DNA from: Cardinalis cardinalis
Taxonomy: Eukaryota > Chordata > Aves > Passeriformes > Cardinalidae
NCBI GenBank assembly: GCA_014549065.1
Contig: JACDOX010000023.1
Location: forward strand, 1,615,980-1,679,979
Direction of reading: 5' to 3'
Length of the DNA: 64,000 nt
In this document: positions 50,484-63,153 of the stretch, piece by piece
Layout: each line of letters begins with the position of its first letter
Numbering within the stretch: position 1 is the first letter of the stretch
Translations under genes and position numbers: made by a program
The notes under the pieces: model-generated
Database searches by the model: none
The model's input: only the letters and a program-made list of their open reading frames with translations
Told to the model about the DNA's origin: nothing

Positions 50484-51163
50484 GCCCTGCAGAGAGACAT
50501 CAACAAATTAGAGGAGTGGGCAATCACCAACCATGTGAAGTTCAGCAAGGGAAAGTGTCGGATTCTGCACCTGGGATGGGACAACCCTGGATGTGCAGAC
50601 TGTGGAATGTGATGCTGCAAAGCAGCGCCATGGAAAGGGACCTGGGGGTCCTGGTTGATGACAAGGTGAACACAAAGGCCTCACCTTGAGTGCTGGGGGC
50701 AGTTCTGAGANCCACAATATGAGAAGGATATTAAATTACTAGAAAGTGTCCAAAGGAGGACTACGAAGATGATAAAGGGCTTGAGGGGAAGCCACATGAG
50801 AAGCGGCTGAAGTCTGTTCAGCCAGGAGAGGAGAAGACTGGTATGGGACCTTGTTACANCTTCCTTATGAGGGAAAGAGGAGGGACAGGNGCTGATCTCT
50901 GTTGTGACCAGTGACAGGACCTGAGGGAATGGCATGAAGCTGTCAGGGGATGTTTGTGTTGGATATCAGGAAAAAGTTCTTCCCCCNGAAGGTGGTTAGG
51001 CACTTCCTCAGAGAAGTGGTCACAGCACCCAGCCTGGCAGAGCTCGAGTGTTTGGACAATGCACATGGTGTGACTCTTGGGCATGGTACAGTGCATGGCC
51101 AGGAGTCAAACTCTAGGATGTTTGAGGGCCCCTTTCAACTCAGCTTATGTTGTGATTCTGTGA
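50484..51163 (+). mobile_element. CR1 LINE fragment: reverse-transcriptase C-terminus plus 3' end
   Basis: From about 50496 a frame reads with CR1-type ORF2 sequence (KFSKGKCRILHLG). After a frame change, RDLGVLVDDK follows (about 50636-50665). Both are typical of the region after the CR1 reverse-transcriptase domain. The DNA continues through recognisable CR1 blocks: CACCTTGAGTGCTGGG, AGAAGGATATTAAA, GTGTCCAAAGGAGGAC, TTGGATATCAGGAAAAAGTT, and the terminal CCCCTTTCAACTCAG with a GATTCTGTGA end. About 120 bp present in the consensus seem to be missing near 50675. The copy is frameshifted, 5'-truncated and inactive. It contains four unresolved bases (50711, 50859, 50890, 50987). Start and end are approximate. 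Confidence 0.93.
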
Positions 51164-54100
51164 AATTCTTTGGAAACCATAATTTTACTGTCAGGGATCT
51201 GTAACTGGATCTTTTCTGGGCTGAAACCAGCAAGAACTTCATACTTAGGAGATCCATTATGTGTGGACACATGAAGCTGAAATTTTGATCTAGAGAGGAA
51301 CTGTATTGGTTGTAGAGTCCTGATGCTGACTTGTGCAGTAGGCAGCAGTAAAGCTGATTTTTAAAGTCTNTCAAATCTAATGTCAAAAACCTCTTTGTTG
51401 GGTAGGTAGATAGGAGTATTTTATGCTAATCTGCTTCAGAATAAGGCTAGAAAGCAGTTTTTAAAACCACACTTGTTTCTGAATTCAAAACTATATTTCA
51501 TGAATCACAGGCTCACACTGTGTGCATAGGTAGAGGCTCTATTGTTTTGAGCTGTCTTTCAAAATGTTGATGGGAGCAAATCCACAGAAGTTGAGATGAG
51601 TGAATAATCGCACAGTGAATAATTATGATACATTTTGCTTAGGTTCAGGATCTTTCCAAGAAAATTTATTTCGAAGGGGGAACTTTTTTACACTGATGAG
51701 CAACTTCCAAGCCCTGGAAATATGAGCCGTGCTGTCTAGCTGCTCTCTNCCTATGTGTGCTCACATTCTGCTCTGGCATGCAGGCCAGAGGATGCAAATG
51801 AAGCCTTTGGTTCTGGAAAGCCACATCTGCCACTCTCCCCCATATCCTGCTAGCATGTTTGCCTGTAAAACTCAACCCTGTGAACATTTGCAGACACCAG
51901 TCATAAAAAAACAGGCCAGGCACAACAACAGTTAAAGCTTAACACAAAAGTAGTAAGTATCACAGAAAATAGGTGGGTTTTGTTCCCCCCACACCTCCCT
52001 CTTAGCTGTCCTCTTAGGAGCATTTTGCTGGGAAGGAAAATAGTTATCATGAGTGCTGTTAAAGGTTGCTGAATGTTTGATTTAGGCAAAGCTTGCAGAT
52101 TTGATTCCTGATTTTTTCTTATTCAGGCTCAACAATGTCTTTTGGAAAACCCTTTCCAAAAGGTCTTTGAGTCATCGCAACTTCGTTGCATCAAAAAGTT
52201 CAGCTGCAGTCGCTCATTTCCAGTCATGGCCATTGCAACTTAGACTGCAAAGGAAAAGAAACCTGAGGAGGGTGGTTGTTTCAGAATGAAAGGTGTGATG
52301 GCTGCCCACTCAGTTACTTAGTCAGACGTCTTATTTAACACCATCCTAAGTTACAGGAATTCTGCATTTAGCACTCTGTTNTGCTGTGTACCCCCCTTCC
52401 CCCAACATGTATTTGGAAAGCCTCTGTCAGCAATCACAGGGAGAAGAGACAGTTTCATGAGGTGAGTGGGAGGTTATCCCTAATTACAGCTGTGTTATAC
52501 CAGCATTTTATTTCAAACCCTTCTGCTCATGTGCATGATTCACTCAATGCGCTATGTGATTATCTACCTGACTTGTGAACTTCTGTGGTGAGGAGGAAAT
52601 GCCTTGAGGAAGTAGCTATGGTAGCAATTCATATAAAATTCTGATGTTTAGATCTTTATCAGAACACAAGATAATGCTTAAATTGCTGACTGCTCAGGCC
52701 TCCAATTCTGAAATGTGAAGAAAAGTAGATACACACACTGCCCACTTATCAGACAGGGATTAAAGTTGAGTATCTAAAGCATTTGACAATTCTCTTGGGA
52801 CTCAGAGCATCAGCTACCATTAGTATAGGAAGTAAGAGGTTTTTTTCATATAGGTGAGAAAAAGCTACAAATCTCTGCCACACATTAAAAACATATTTGT
52901 GGGCCTGAAAGTTTTCTTTTGACTTTACCACCTGGCCTAAAATGTTTCTTTCTCACAGTACAAACCCTGCCTCAGAAACATTTTGGGTTATCACTTATTT
53001 CCAAATTCTCCCTTCAGAGCAGACTGTAGGTCTCTGTATTTAGTAGTGGAAAGCTGCAGTTTTTGAGTGGGATCCATAATTAACAGCTCTGCAGCTAAGT
53101 CTCAAACAGTTTTCTGTGCAAGGGGGGACCCAAAGTGTCATTGGTTCACTCTTGATCCCTGTGTTTAAATCAAAGGTTGATATTAATTTAGATCCAGACC
53201 AAACATGGTTATCTTACCCTCAGCAATAAAGTTCAAACAGTTACAGCTCTCCCTTATTTGACTGGATAACCTCATACATAAGTTTCCTGTTTATCATTCC
53301 TCTGAAAACTCTGCGAGGAAGAAGTGAAACAGAGTTCTCCAGAGTAAGCTCTGGTCTTCTATGCAGTCTGAAGCATCACATCTCCAAATGATCAAAACTG
53401 CTTGCCTTTTTTGTGGCCTGAGCTTACAGAGCACATANCCGCCCAGTTTACTTCTCAAAATGCAGGCTAGACTGCAAATTACTTATTTGAAAGAAATATT
53501 AATGTTCTGGAAACGGAGAGAATGTCAGTCCTATAAGGGGTTGTCCTAAAGCAGCAGACCTGGCATCTTAAAAGGCAACATGGGAATTTGATAGGCATAT
53601 TTGTTTAATTAAAGAAAATTATTTGCCTAAATTGCAACTCTCTGGTGGATGGAGCTGCAAGTATCACATAGGATTTTCAGCCTAATAGCTGTTTTCAGTA
53701 GATGTTGAACTATATTGGGTTCTCATTTCAGTGTAAGAATTTTCTGTTTTAAAAAAACTGTTAGACAGAGGTTATATTCTGTACTGTTATAATTATTTCC
53801 ATTTTAAAACTTTGGCTTTATTGAATTTTCATAGTCTCATAGGAATTTTCATGGTGATTTACACTGTTTTATATNCTCTGAACAGTAGCTGGCACTGGTC
53901 CCTACCTTCCTTTTTTGCTCTGAGCACCTGATATAGGATGCTTTTTTAGCTGGCTTGGTTTTGTACTGTCTGAGCAAATACTTTCTAAACATTTTCTATC
54001 ACTAGATTTAACACCATCAGTGTAGAACCTGGCACTGTCCTGACTAGCAAGGATCACTTTTGAGACTTAGAATACCTGGCTATTTTTCTCTCACTGTTTA

Positions 54101-56074
54101 CTGGACCATTTTTGTAACATTGGTCTTAGAAACTTTTCTGTAACCATCAGCTCCTTTTCAGTTGCTTTTGAGTGTTCCCAGTGATGAGCTGGCACAAACA
54201 GCCATGCTGTGTGATGGAAAATCAGTCCAGAAGATGCATTTGACAAGCTGGTACTTAAAAAATACCTCTCCTTTTCCCCTGTCCAACTGCCTGGTCACAT
54301 CTGTTTGGCTATATCCTTGTAATCTGATGAAACTGATAGAGTAAATGTTTGCAATGAATAATTCAAACCCTTCTGAATTCCCCAGTTGTTTAGTTTCCCC
54401 ACATATNATTAAAGAAATGGGTTTACCCCATGGTACTTTTTAGCAATCCAGATACACCAATCCTGAGCTGAAAAGGTTATGTTTTAAAAGGAATGTAATT
54501 GTTGAAAACACATAATTAATTTTTTTCAGTGAGCATCCTTATTTCCCTTGGGATGAAGACATTAAATTTGGGCTTGTAAATTTGGCCTTAAATTTTGAGT
54601 TAAGTAGAAGGCTTAAAAATTAACAGGGAAAGTTTTGAGTCTGTCAGTATCAGGATCTTTTCAAACAAGTCCCAGGTAAAATTTTTATCATGTTCATTGC
54701 TCTTCTGCTATAGCTTTTCTATTGAATGTAATAAGAATAGGTTGATAGTGGCATTTCATTTTGCACTGCATTTCCATATCTCAAAATCTGCCATTGGCTG
54801 CTTCCCCTGAAAGATATGCAGAAGAATTTCCTGCCTCCTTTTCACTCTGTTTCCATACCCCTAGACATGCTTTATCACCAAAACCTTTCTGTTTATGGAT
54901 TCAAGGCATACAACACAGTGCACAAATTGCTACCCACAGAGTAAATTCAGGTATGAACCTTGTATAATTAACTCCAAGACTTCAAAATTACATATTGTAC
55001 TAATTACATATAAAGAAGCAAATTACATGGCTAGAGCTGCCTGTTGCTGCTTGTGCAAGTTTGCAAAGCACAGAACCTCCTTTATCTATACCATGATTCT
55101 CCAGCTATCAGCCTACTGAGGTTTGGTGATTCAGAAACAACTTTTCCAAAGGTCAGTACAGGTCACTGAAGTATCCTTGGAGATTGAAGTTGCAGCTTTC
55201 TTACATCCTGACTCAGCCAGGTTTCTGATTCTTGGTTCAGACTCATGACCTTCCTTTGTTTTCGTGATTAGACCATGGAAGTTGCAAAATACTATTGGGA
55301 AGTATATGTCAGAGAAACATGTTTTCCACTGAATTTTATTGCAGTCAGTGAGATTCTCAGTGCTAGAACACTTCACTAGAAGTTGGATAGCAACTTTTAA
55401 GCCCTCGTTCGTGACACTATTAACAAAAGTAATGTAGTGATATTAGGGGGAAAAAGATAGATGTATTTTCAAGAGGATATCTTGATGAAGCTGAAAAAGT
55501 AATTTACCCAACATTTCAGGTAATAGTTGTCCCTTTCATTTTCTAAGTAGGATTTAGGCAGGTAGCTGTCTGGAATCTGAGAATCACAACACTTGGAGTG
55601 ATACAACAAAAAACTGCAGGAATGTCCAGATCAAAGTGAAAAATCAAAACTACACCTTTTTTTATATCTCCTTGATCTTAACACCACTAAATCTAAATGT
55701 CTTGATATTANCTAAAACCACCACACCGTTCCAAAATTAACCCCAAAGTTGGAAAGATTGCAGAGATTAATTGCAGAAAGCTCTTGCATTGCACAGTCAT
55801 TCCAATCCTGTGTTTTGCAGACTTTGAGCATCTCATCTGTATTGTACCTCANGGGGATATTGTGCTAGAGAGGGGAGATTTAAAGCAAGGATAATCACAG
55901 AGAGTAGTGTATATTTTCTTTGAAAGAATGGTGGCACTTTTGGAAGAAACTAAGCAGCATGGAAAGAAGTATTAATTTGAAGAGTCACACATAAAGGAGG
56001 CAGGAGTATTGTATTCAGCTTTGTGTTTGAGTTAACCTCCCTAGGTAATGAAATGCATTCATGTAGCATGATGT
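51164..56074. other. Non-coding AT-rich unique sequence
   Basis: No gene or known element recognised. Open frames are at most 85 codons. The single unresolved bases that run through the window stop at 55852. Confidence 0.7.
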
Positions 56075-56165
56075 GATTCCTGGGGCTGGCCTGTCCAGGG
56101 CTGGGAGCTGGACTTCAATGGACTTTTGGGGCCCTTCCAGCTCAGGACATTCTACTATCTTATCA
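56075..56165 (+). mobile_element. CR1 LINE extreme 3'-end fragment
   Basis: The string GGGAGCTGGACTTCAATGGA, then GGGGCCCTTCCAGCTCAGGA and CATTCTACTATCTTATC match the CR1 3' terminus (ordinarily GAGCTGGACTTGGATGA..., CCCTTCCAACTCAGG, ATTCTATGATTCTATGAT). The terminal 8-bp repeats are decayed. Only about 90 bp are recognisable and the 5' edge is uncertain. It is on the same strand as the other two copies. Confidence 0.8.
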
Positions 56166-59100
56166 GTGTTTCTATGAGTATGGACTCGCAATAGAGTACA
56201 TCAAGCACCCTTAGCTGCCATCCCTGTTTTCTGGGGATCACAACAAGTTGTTGGGAACCCCTTTAGAAACAAAGAATCTGGGCCCTCAACCCTATGACCA
56301 CTCAGGAGAAGACAGGATTACCTAAATAAAGTCTGAGTAAATAGCAAGTAAGTGTGCTAGACCTTCAATGATCCCACTCCTTTCTTATAAGAAAAGCCAG
56401 CCTCACTGTGTTAGCACTATAACATCCTTCTGTGATTGAAAACACTTGTAAGGTGATGCCAGCATTTTTCTGTTTGCATCCAAACAATAATCAAGATCTC
56501 ACACAGTGATGATTTGCTGTCAGCTGTTTTTCCTGCACTAAACAAGTCTGACACTAGCAGCCCACGAGCTAATTATCTCGAGTATCTGGCATGGGAATCT
56601 ACATTTTAGCTATCAGCAGGATATCACAGAACTGAAATAACCAGCCAAGTGGACTGATGTTCCAGGGAGATGAAGAGTGTCTCCTTGAGGTAGAAAAAAG
56701 AAAGATGAATGCTGATAAACAAGATTTCCACTCTCCCACACCATAAATTTATCTCTTAGAGTTTTTTTTTTAAACAAGACTTTGAAAGAAAACACTCTGC
56801 TTAATACTTTAGGCTGAATATTGACAACTTGAACTTTTATTTCTTTGTTAATTTCTATTTCCCTTTTCATCCTTTCTGGTTTACCTTTACCCTCTTCTTA
56901 ACACGCAAAAATGGGTTCTGGCATCAGTTTGCTTTTAATATCTGCCCAGGTTCCTTGATGAGACAAGATTGTGGGATGCCTTGCTGTTCAACACCTTTTA
57001 TTTCTCCCTTGGGGGACTGTTGGCATCAGACACTCCTGGGACAATCAGAATAGAGAAACAGCAAAACCTTTAGGAATTCAACACTGTGGGTAAAGCATTC
57101 CGGTGTAGGCTGGAAGAGTTGTGCTATCCAAGATGAAAAGGAAACGGGAAAAAACTGAATAAACAGGACATTAGTATTTTGACACCTTGTCAAGTTGCTC
57201 ATATTTCAGAGGGTTTTTTTTTTTCTGTATGTCTTTATGTCAGTTTAAAGAACACATTGTTTTGCTATTGCTCCCACTGTATTCAAGTAGAGCCATGGAT
57301 TCTCTGTCCCTTTAAGAGTGGGGCCTGAGTTGTTTTCTAATGTTCTCTCATCACTGTAACATTGAAAGTGAACTTCCCTTTGTTTTTTTTTAAAGAAAAA
57401 GAGACATGATTTTATGCCTCATGAGCAAGGAATAGATATATATAACTAGGTCTATACAGAAAGTCTAGTTTAGTAGCTGGAGGGAGGTCCCAGGAGAGCT
57501 AATAGAGACATAGATTTTTTTAAATTAAAGCAAATTATATTCCTTTTGAGCAGCCAGACAAGAGCTGTAGGGTCCATATCCTTTAAGGAATTTAAGCATT
57601 TGGCTCACGGGGTCATATTTACACACTAAAATAAAGCACTTTTGAGCACTATTTAGTAATGAGTCACCTTCCTCAGTAAGAGACTCTTGGGTACCACAGG
57701 CCAATAAGAAAATATGCAGAAGAGAGGGCTGTTTCTCTCTTTGCTGAATGTCTCTGCAAAGGCAAGGGTTTCTCTCCAGAACTGCAGTGCAGTGATCTGT
57801 TCCCACCTGTCTTTTGTATGGCAGATATTGGCATAGATTTAGAGTTTTAAAAGATATTTCTGACCTCCAAAGACAGGGGAGTTAGAAGTGAATCATTCTG
57901 TTTAAACTGAATTTATTGCATAGAAAGGGAATGCAAGATACATTAACTCCCATGATAATATAAGGAGAGGGACAAATGACTTCTCAGAACTGCAGGGAAC
58001 ATGCATACACCTTTGGAAGACTGGAAGTCCAAATTTAAACACAGCTGTGTTTAAATCAGTAACAAGCATGTCCCCAGTTACAATTGTCTAGATCAAGAAG
58101 TCACTGGGACCACTCCTCAGTTTTTAAGGAGGGAGTTCACACTGCCTTTCAAAAGCCCCATTACACCAAGCATGTCCCCTTGCTGATCTAACTCCAGTAA
58201 CAATCATGGCACTGCACCAGCATTGATCTCAAGATCTGGGCAATTGTGCTGAAATCAGTGCTGTGCTGAGCCAGGAGGGAAGGGAGTTAGGCACCCTTTG
58301 GCCTACTCTTGAGCTCTTAAACTGAGTTTGCTGGTGTTGGTAGCCCACAGAAATCCGATTCTAAACCATAGGGTTTGGGTTTGATCCATTACGGTCAGTC
58401 TAGTTAACTTTCAGTGTAAGCCAAATGTAAATGGCTATGTGAAGTTGCACCTTTGGGAAGCAGACATGAAGCTGGCTTTACCACTTACCCTCTCCAGCTT
58501 TGAAATTATTTCAGCTTCTTGGCCAATTTCAAACAATGACTTAACAAAGAAGGGGAAAAAAAACCAAACCCAAAACAAACCATTATGAACTTGAACTCTC
58601 TTTGTCTTGCTGCTGTTTAATTGGGGGTTGACATGACAAGTTAGTTGTACATCCATGACAGTGTTAAATTACATTTATTGAGAAACAATTTTTGCAGCAA
58701 TGCATAGTTTGTCTTGCTCACTTTTGTATTGGCCTGTAAGATTTCACTACAGCATTCCTTTCCAGGTTGCTGCTGCGCAATCTGAGTGTTAATCATCAAA
58801 TTAATTTCTGCTTCTGCTGGGCCTTCCACAGTACTTTCTCTTCTTTTTGTTTTTATTTCCCACATGTTGCTTTCATCCTGCTGTGGGTCACTTACTGTTA
58901 TTCAGTTAATCCACTCTTGCAGAGTGGCAAATGAGACTGGTACTGAAGGTATGACTGCTCCTGGTTTCCAGCAGCTTTTAATGTCATAATTGCAGCAGAG
59001 GACATTGTGAAAATTAAGTTAATCCTTGTAACATAGTACATCTGTTAGCTGTATGAAAAGTGATCTTGAGTAAGTCTGTATCAGGTGTAGGTCATTAATT

Positions 59101-59588
59101 TAAACTCACTTCCTTTAATTTAATCCTTTATATGGAGTCTGCCAGTTGCATGAATCAAACCTAAGTTTATTGTGTTCAATAAAATCAGGCACAGTGTTAT
59201 ATATACTTTTCTTTAGAAGAAAACTTCTGGAAACAACAACTAAAATAAATGTTGCATGCAACAGTGATTTTGGAAGGTTCCATTGTTCCTATTTGCCCTT
59301 GCTTGCTCTCTGTCTTGTACATGTTGTAGCTACACACTAAAAAAGTTCCTAGCTAGGTTCTGCAAGTCCCTCCATAGAAGAGACAAAGGCCTCTCCTATA
59401 GGTTCAAGTTTCCTAAAACACAGGGGCGCAGACTCGTCTGAAAGAGATACCACACATTTTCAGAGTAGGTTAAGCCTACTGAAGCCTCCAAAGAGATGTT
59501 GTTAGGAGTTGCACTTCCTAATTGCTGTGTGGACAGTGTGAGCCAGTCCTGAGACATCCATCCCTCCTGTGTGTGTTGTGAAACTGCA
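56166..59588. other. Non-coding AT-rich unique sequence
   Basis: No gene recognised. An A-rich CCAAACCC-type tract occurs at about 58556-58580. Open frames are below 95 codons. Confidence 0.7.
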
Positions 59589-59657
59589 CGAGGACTCAGA
59601 GCAGCGCGCACGAGGGGTCATCGGGTGCAGTCGTGCCTTGGTGCACGTCCGTGCCCG
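59589..59657. promoter_or_regulatory. Isolated CpG-dense patch
   Basis: Nine CpG dinucleotides lie within 69 bp (C positions 59589, 59605, 59607, 59611, 59622, 59632, 59646, 59650, 59656), including a GCGCGC core, inside AT-rich CpG-poor DNA. An unrecognised short plus-strand frame (59571-59759) crosses it. A pyrimidine-rich stretch ending in TTTTACAG lies just downstream at about 59704-59722 and would suit a splice acceptor, but no exon is identifiable. The patch could be an unmethylated regulatory element, part of an unannotated transcript, or a decayed element. Confidence 0.3.
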
Positions 59658-60971
59658 CAGACCTGTTGGGAAGTGTCTTCAACAAGAAGAAACCACCAAT
59701 ATTTCTTCGGCTTCTTTTACAGGCTGCTGAGTGATTTAATGAAAGTTTTTTTGATGTAACATTCTGCAAACAAAATGCCATGTACTTAACAGCTTAATAC
59801 TAAGGAAGGCAAGATAAGGAAATGTCAGTAAAGAAGATCTCATTTTGTTATGATTTGAAGTTGACTCCATGTATTTTGGTAGTTTGATGAAAGCATAATT
59901 TTGTCAGATTCCACTCAGTTTCCAGGAAAAGATTTTGTTAACTTAACCCACAGAGGGTTGAGAAATAAAAGCAGTTAGAGCAAGGATGAAGCAGCACACA
60001 GTCCTCTGAATTAAGGTTATCATTGTATTTACTGTGTGTCATTGATCATATATGAACACCGCATTATGGTAATCCCCAGAGTTAAGAGGTCAGGATCTGA
60101 CAAGAGCTGACATCTTTTATATCTTTACACTCAGTTTTCTGCAAATGCAGGACTCCAGATAGATGATCTGAAGCACTGAATTCTTTCATTAAAAAAAATC
60201 CAATGCAAATGCTAATTCGGGACTTCCTACACTCTGCTTACAGGACATGGACAAATGGGAATGCCTGGTAATGTGATTGTGTGTAATGCTTATAAGTGTT
60301 TTAATGGCTCCTGAAAAGGAGAACACATAGTTCTCCGTGTTGTCTGCTCCTGGGGGAAAATGACTGTGCTGAGCAGGAGTAGCATTGCTATGACCCATAG
60401 AGTGTGGAGTGTTGCAGCCTCAGCATCAGTTTTGCACACAGGAAAGTCAGTGGGAATGCAGGCTGTTTAAATGTGAGAAAATCTAATTGCTGGAAATCAG
60501 CATTACAATTACTTAGAAAAGCTCTGAAATTAGAAGTTAAAAATATATCATGTTAAGGCACTAATATATAACCTTGACACAAGGATGGACTTTTGGCAGA
60601 AGTATACTGTAAACAAGAAGTAAATGGAAAGCCACTGCCTTAAGGAGCTACCAGTCTTGGGCTTATGACAAGATGTAATTGGAGAAGGAAACAAACAAAT
60701 GGATAGGAGCTGAAACAGAGAAGGATGTGGGAAGCATAGTGCAAGCATGCTTTTCCATGGGCATGCTGTGTGCATAATATCTCAGTGAGCAAGGGGGCCC
60801 TGGGAGTCTCCTGCTTCGTGTTGTGGCTTATTTAGGCACAACTCCCACAGGCTTCTGAGAGGGTTTTGTCTTACACAGAACCATGGAGGGGAAATTGGGG
60901 CTCATCACAAAATGACGCTCAGGTATGTACAAATGAATCAATGTGCTTCCCACCATGCTGGCTGAGTGTTG

Positions 60972-60987
60972 AAAAAAAAAAAAAAAA
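60972..60987. repeat. Poly-A run, A16
   Basis: Sixteen uninterrupted adenines with no recognisable retroposed sequence upstream. Confidence 0.9.
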
Positions 60988-63125
60988 GAAAATAAGGCAA
61001 GCAAGCTTGGAAGAAACAAAAGCACAGCTTTTTGTAATTATAGATCTTTTTGTGCTAGCCTGAGCCCTCCCCTTTCCTTCCTTTACCTTCCGCCTCTCCT
61101 CCCAAAATAATAACACATTTTGCCAATAATTTTGAGGAAGTCTCAGTGGGCCAGATGGAATTCAAAGAGAGGGATCTAATAGAGTTTTGTTTCATTTTTT
61201 TTTTCCTCCTGATTTTTTTCCCCCCCATACCCTGATTTCCTACTTGCAATTTCTTTCTTTAGTTTATTGCATGACACAGAGGTGGTGATGCAAAAATAGA
61301 AGTTATTGGTACTACCACCGTTTGTTTCTATTAACATTTACATGTGAAATGAAGGCATTTTGGAAGAGAACCAGACTGGCCAGTAAAACCTTTCACCCTC
61401 GTAAACTGTACATTTGGTTTGATTTTTGGCTTAGATCCCAGAACATGTCACAAGCTTTATTATAAAGCTGTAGTTCAGCTAGAGTTTTGTTAGCTTTATT
61501 GCAGCAGCTCCCCTCCTCCTCCTCAAAGGAAAAAAAAAAAAGGTGAGCAGACCAGCAAGAAAAAAAAAACAACCAAAAGAAAGAGCTTTTGTCCATTCTA
61601 AATCCTTTTCAAATTCTGGAGAAAATATACTAGAAAATGCAATTAGCCAGATAACTTTTCAGCATCAATCATCAGAATATAAATGAAGTTTATCTAAAAT
61701 TTATAAAAAATATACATCACCTCCTTAAAATAGTCCAAGAGTGACTAATCACATAAACAATAAGGCAGTCACCAACACTCCAGAATGTTACAACTTCTGA
61801 GAAAGCACAGGCCTAGAAATGCCAAAGAGGAGTCTACAGATTAACTGGAAATGATTTGGACATCTGGAGAGAAGATTTTTTTTTTATATATGTACTTTCC
61901 CAAAGGGCTAATTTAGCTCTGCATGAGTTCACTCAGGGAATATATGAGAAAAAAAAATAAAAAAAGAGAAAGGTATAAAAAGGGATGTGTTATGATGTGC
62001 AATTATAAAACTATTGGTCTCATCCTGCTTTCCTGCATCCTGTGTCTCTCATGTAATGAATCCCCTTGGTTCAGGACCAAGTACAAGTGAGAGCAGTATG
62101 GAATTACTGATAATGGGATTTAATGGAACTACTTTATAGCATAACCATTAATAATTTTTTAATCTATTGCTGCTGAATGAATGGTTATAGAGAGGATATA
62201 TAGATCTACTCTGAAAGATCAATTCATTTGTAGCCCTTGGCTGGAATTTGAAACTGGTCTTGTAGCTGTGGGTCTAATTTGAGATGAAGAAGATCAAAGT
62301 TTGACTGTTGCTCCTGTCAGTCAATTCCCATGTGATCCTTGCATAAGTAACTTATACTGCCTATATTTCAATTCCCTGTTGAAGAAATGGTAAACAGAAG
62401 ATTTTATTTGAGGCTTGTTTAGACTAGTCTAAAAGGCATGGATTGGTTCTTACAGTGAAGAAATGTTTAATCTTTTAAAACTTCAGTCAGGAAAAGTTCA
62501 TTGCCTGTGAGGCCCTAATTTTGATTGGAATTTATAGAAACCAGGTAGTATTTGATACCTTTAAAATGCAAACAGGCATAACAACTCAATTTATTTCATA
62601 ATATTTTGGTGCCTAATTTCAACAGGAATAATTATAACCCAGTGCATCACAATGATGATGATTCCTTGTTTTCCCCTTGGAAAATACAAAGTCACAAAAT
62701 TCTCAAGTTCCTGGAGAACCTATTGAACTGAGTCCCATGTCTCCTGCAATAGTGGTAGTAGGGCTGTCTGGAAATAAAGTAGCCAGCGAGCAGGACTGCT
62801 TGAAAATCTCTCTTCTTATGTGAAATGTTTAGTGTTTGGATGTGAGCAGCATTTTTTGAGGGTGGAAAGACATACGTTTTCTTACTGCCACTCTTGAGAA
62901 GCAAGCAGTTTGTCTCAGTGTCATTGAAATCTGGCTCCCATGCTCAGGCCATGGCTGGTGATGGCTGTGGGCTGCCTTGGCAATGTCTGCATCCTCCCTG
63001 TGGAGCTAAGCTGGAAGCTTCACCTGGCTGGGTCAGCGCATGGGCCTGGTAGATTCATTGTCATTACTGGTGAGTAAAGCACTCCCAGAACTTGTCCTCC
63101 TCTCCTTCCCAGAGAACAACATTGT

Positions 63126-63153
63126 CTTGTGGTGCTTTGCTTGTGGTGCTTTG
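63126..63153. repeat. Tandem duplication, 14-bp unit
   Basis: Two exact head-to-tail copies of CTTGTGGTGCTTTG, followed by a partial third copy (CTGTGG). This is a slippage-type duplication. Confidence 0.9.

Noticed and set aside
50228..50620. 130-codon minus-strand open frame
   Set aside because: Overlaps the start of the plus-strand CR1 fragment in antisense and has no recognisable domain.
61974..61983. TATA-box-like string TATAAAAAGG
   Set aside because: Lies in an A-rich stretch where such strings are frequent, with no initiator, CpG patch or downstream gene.
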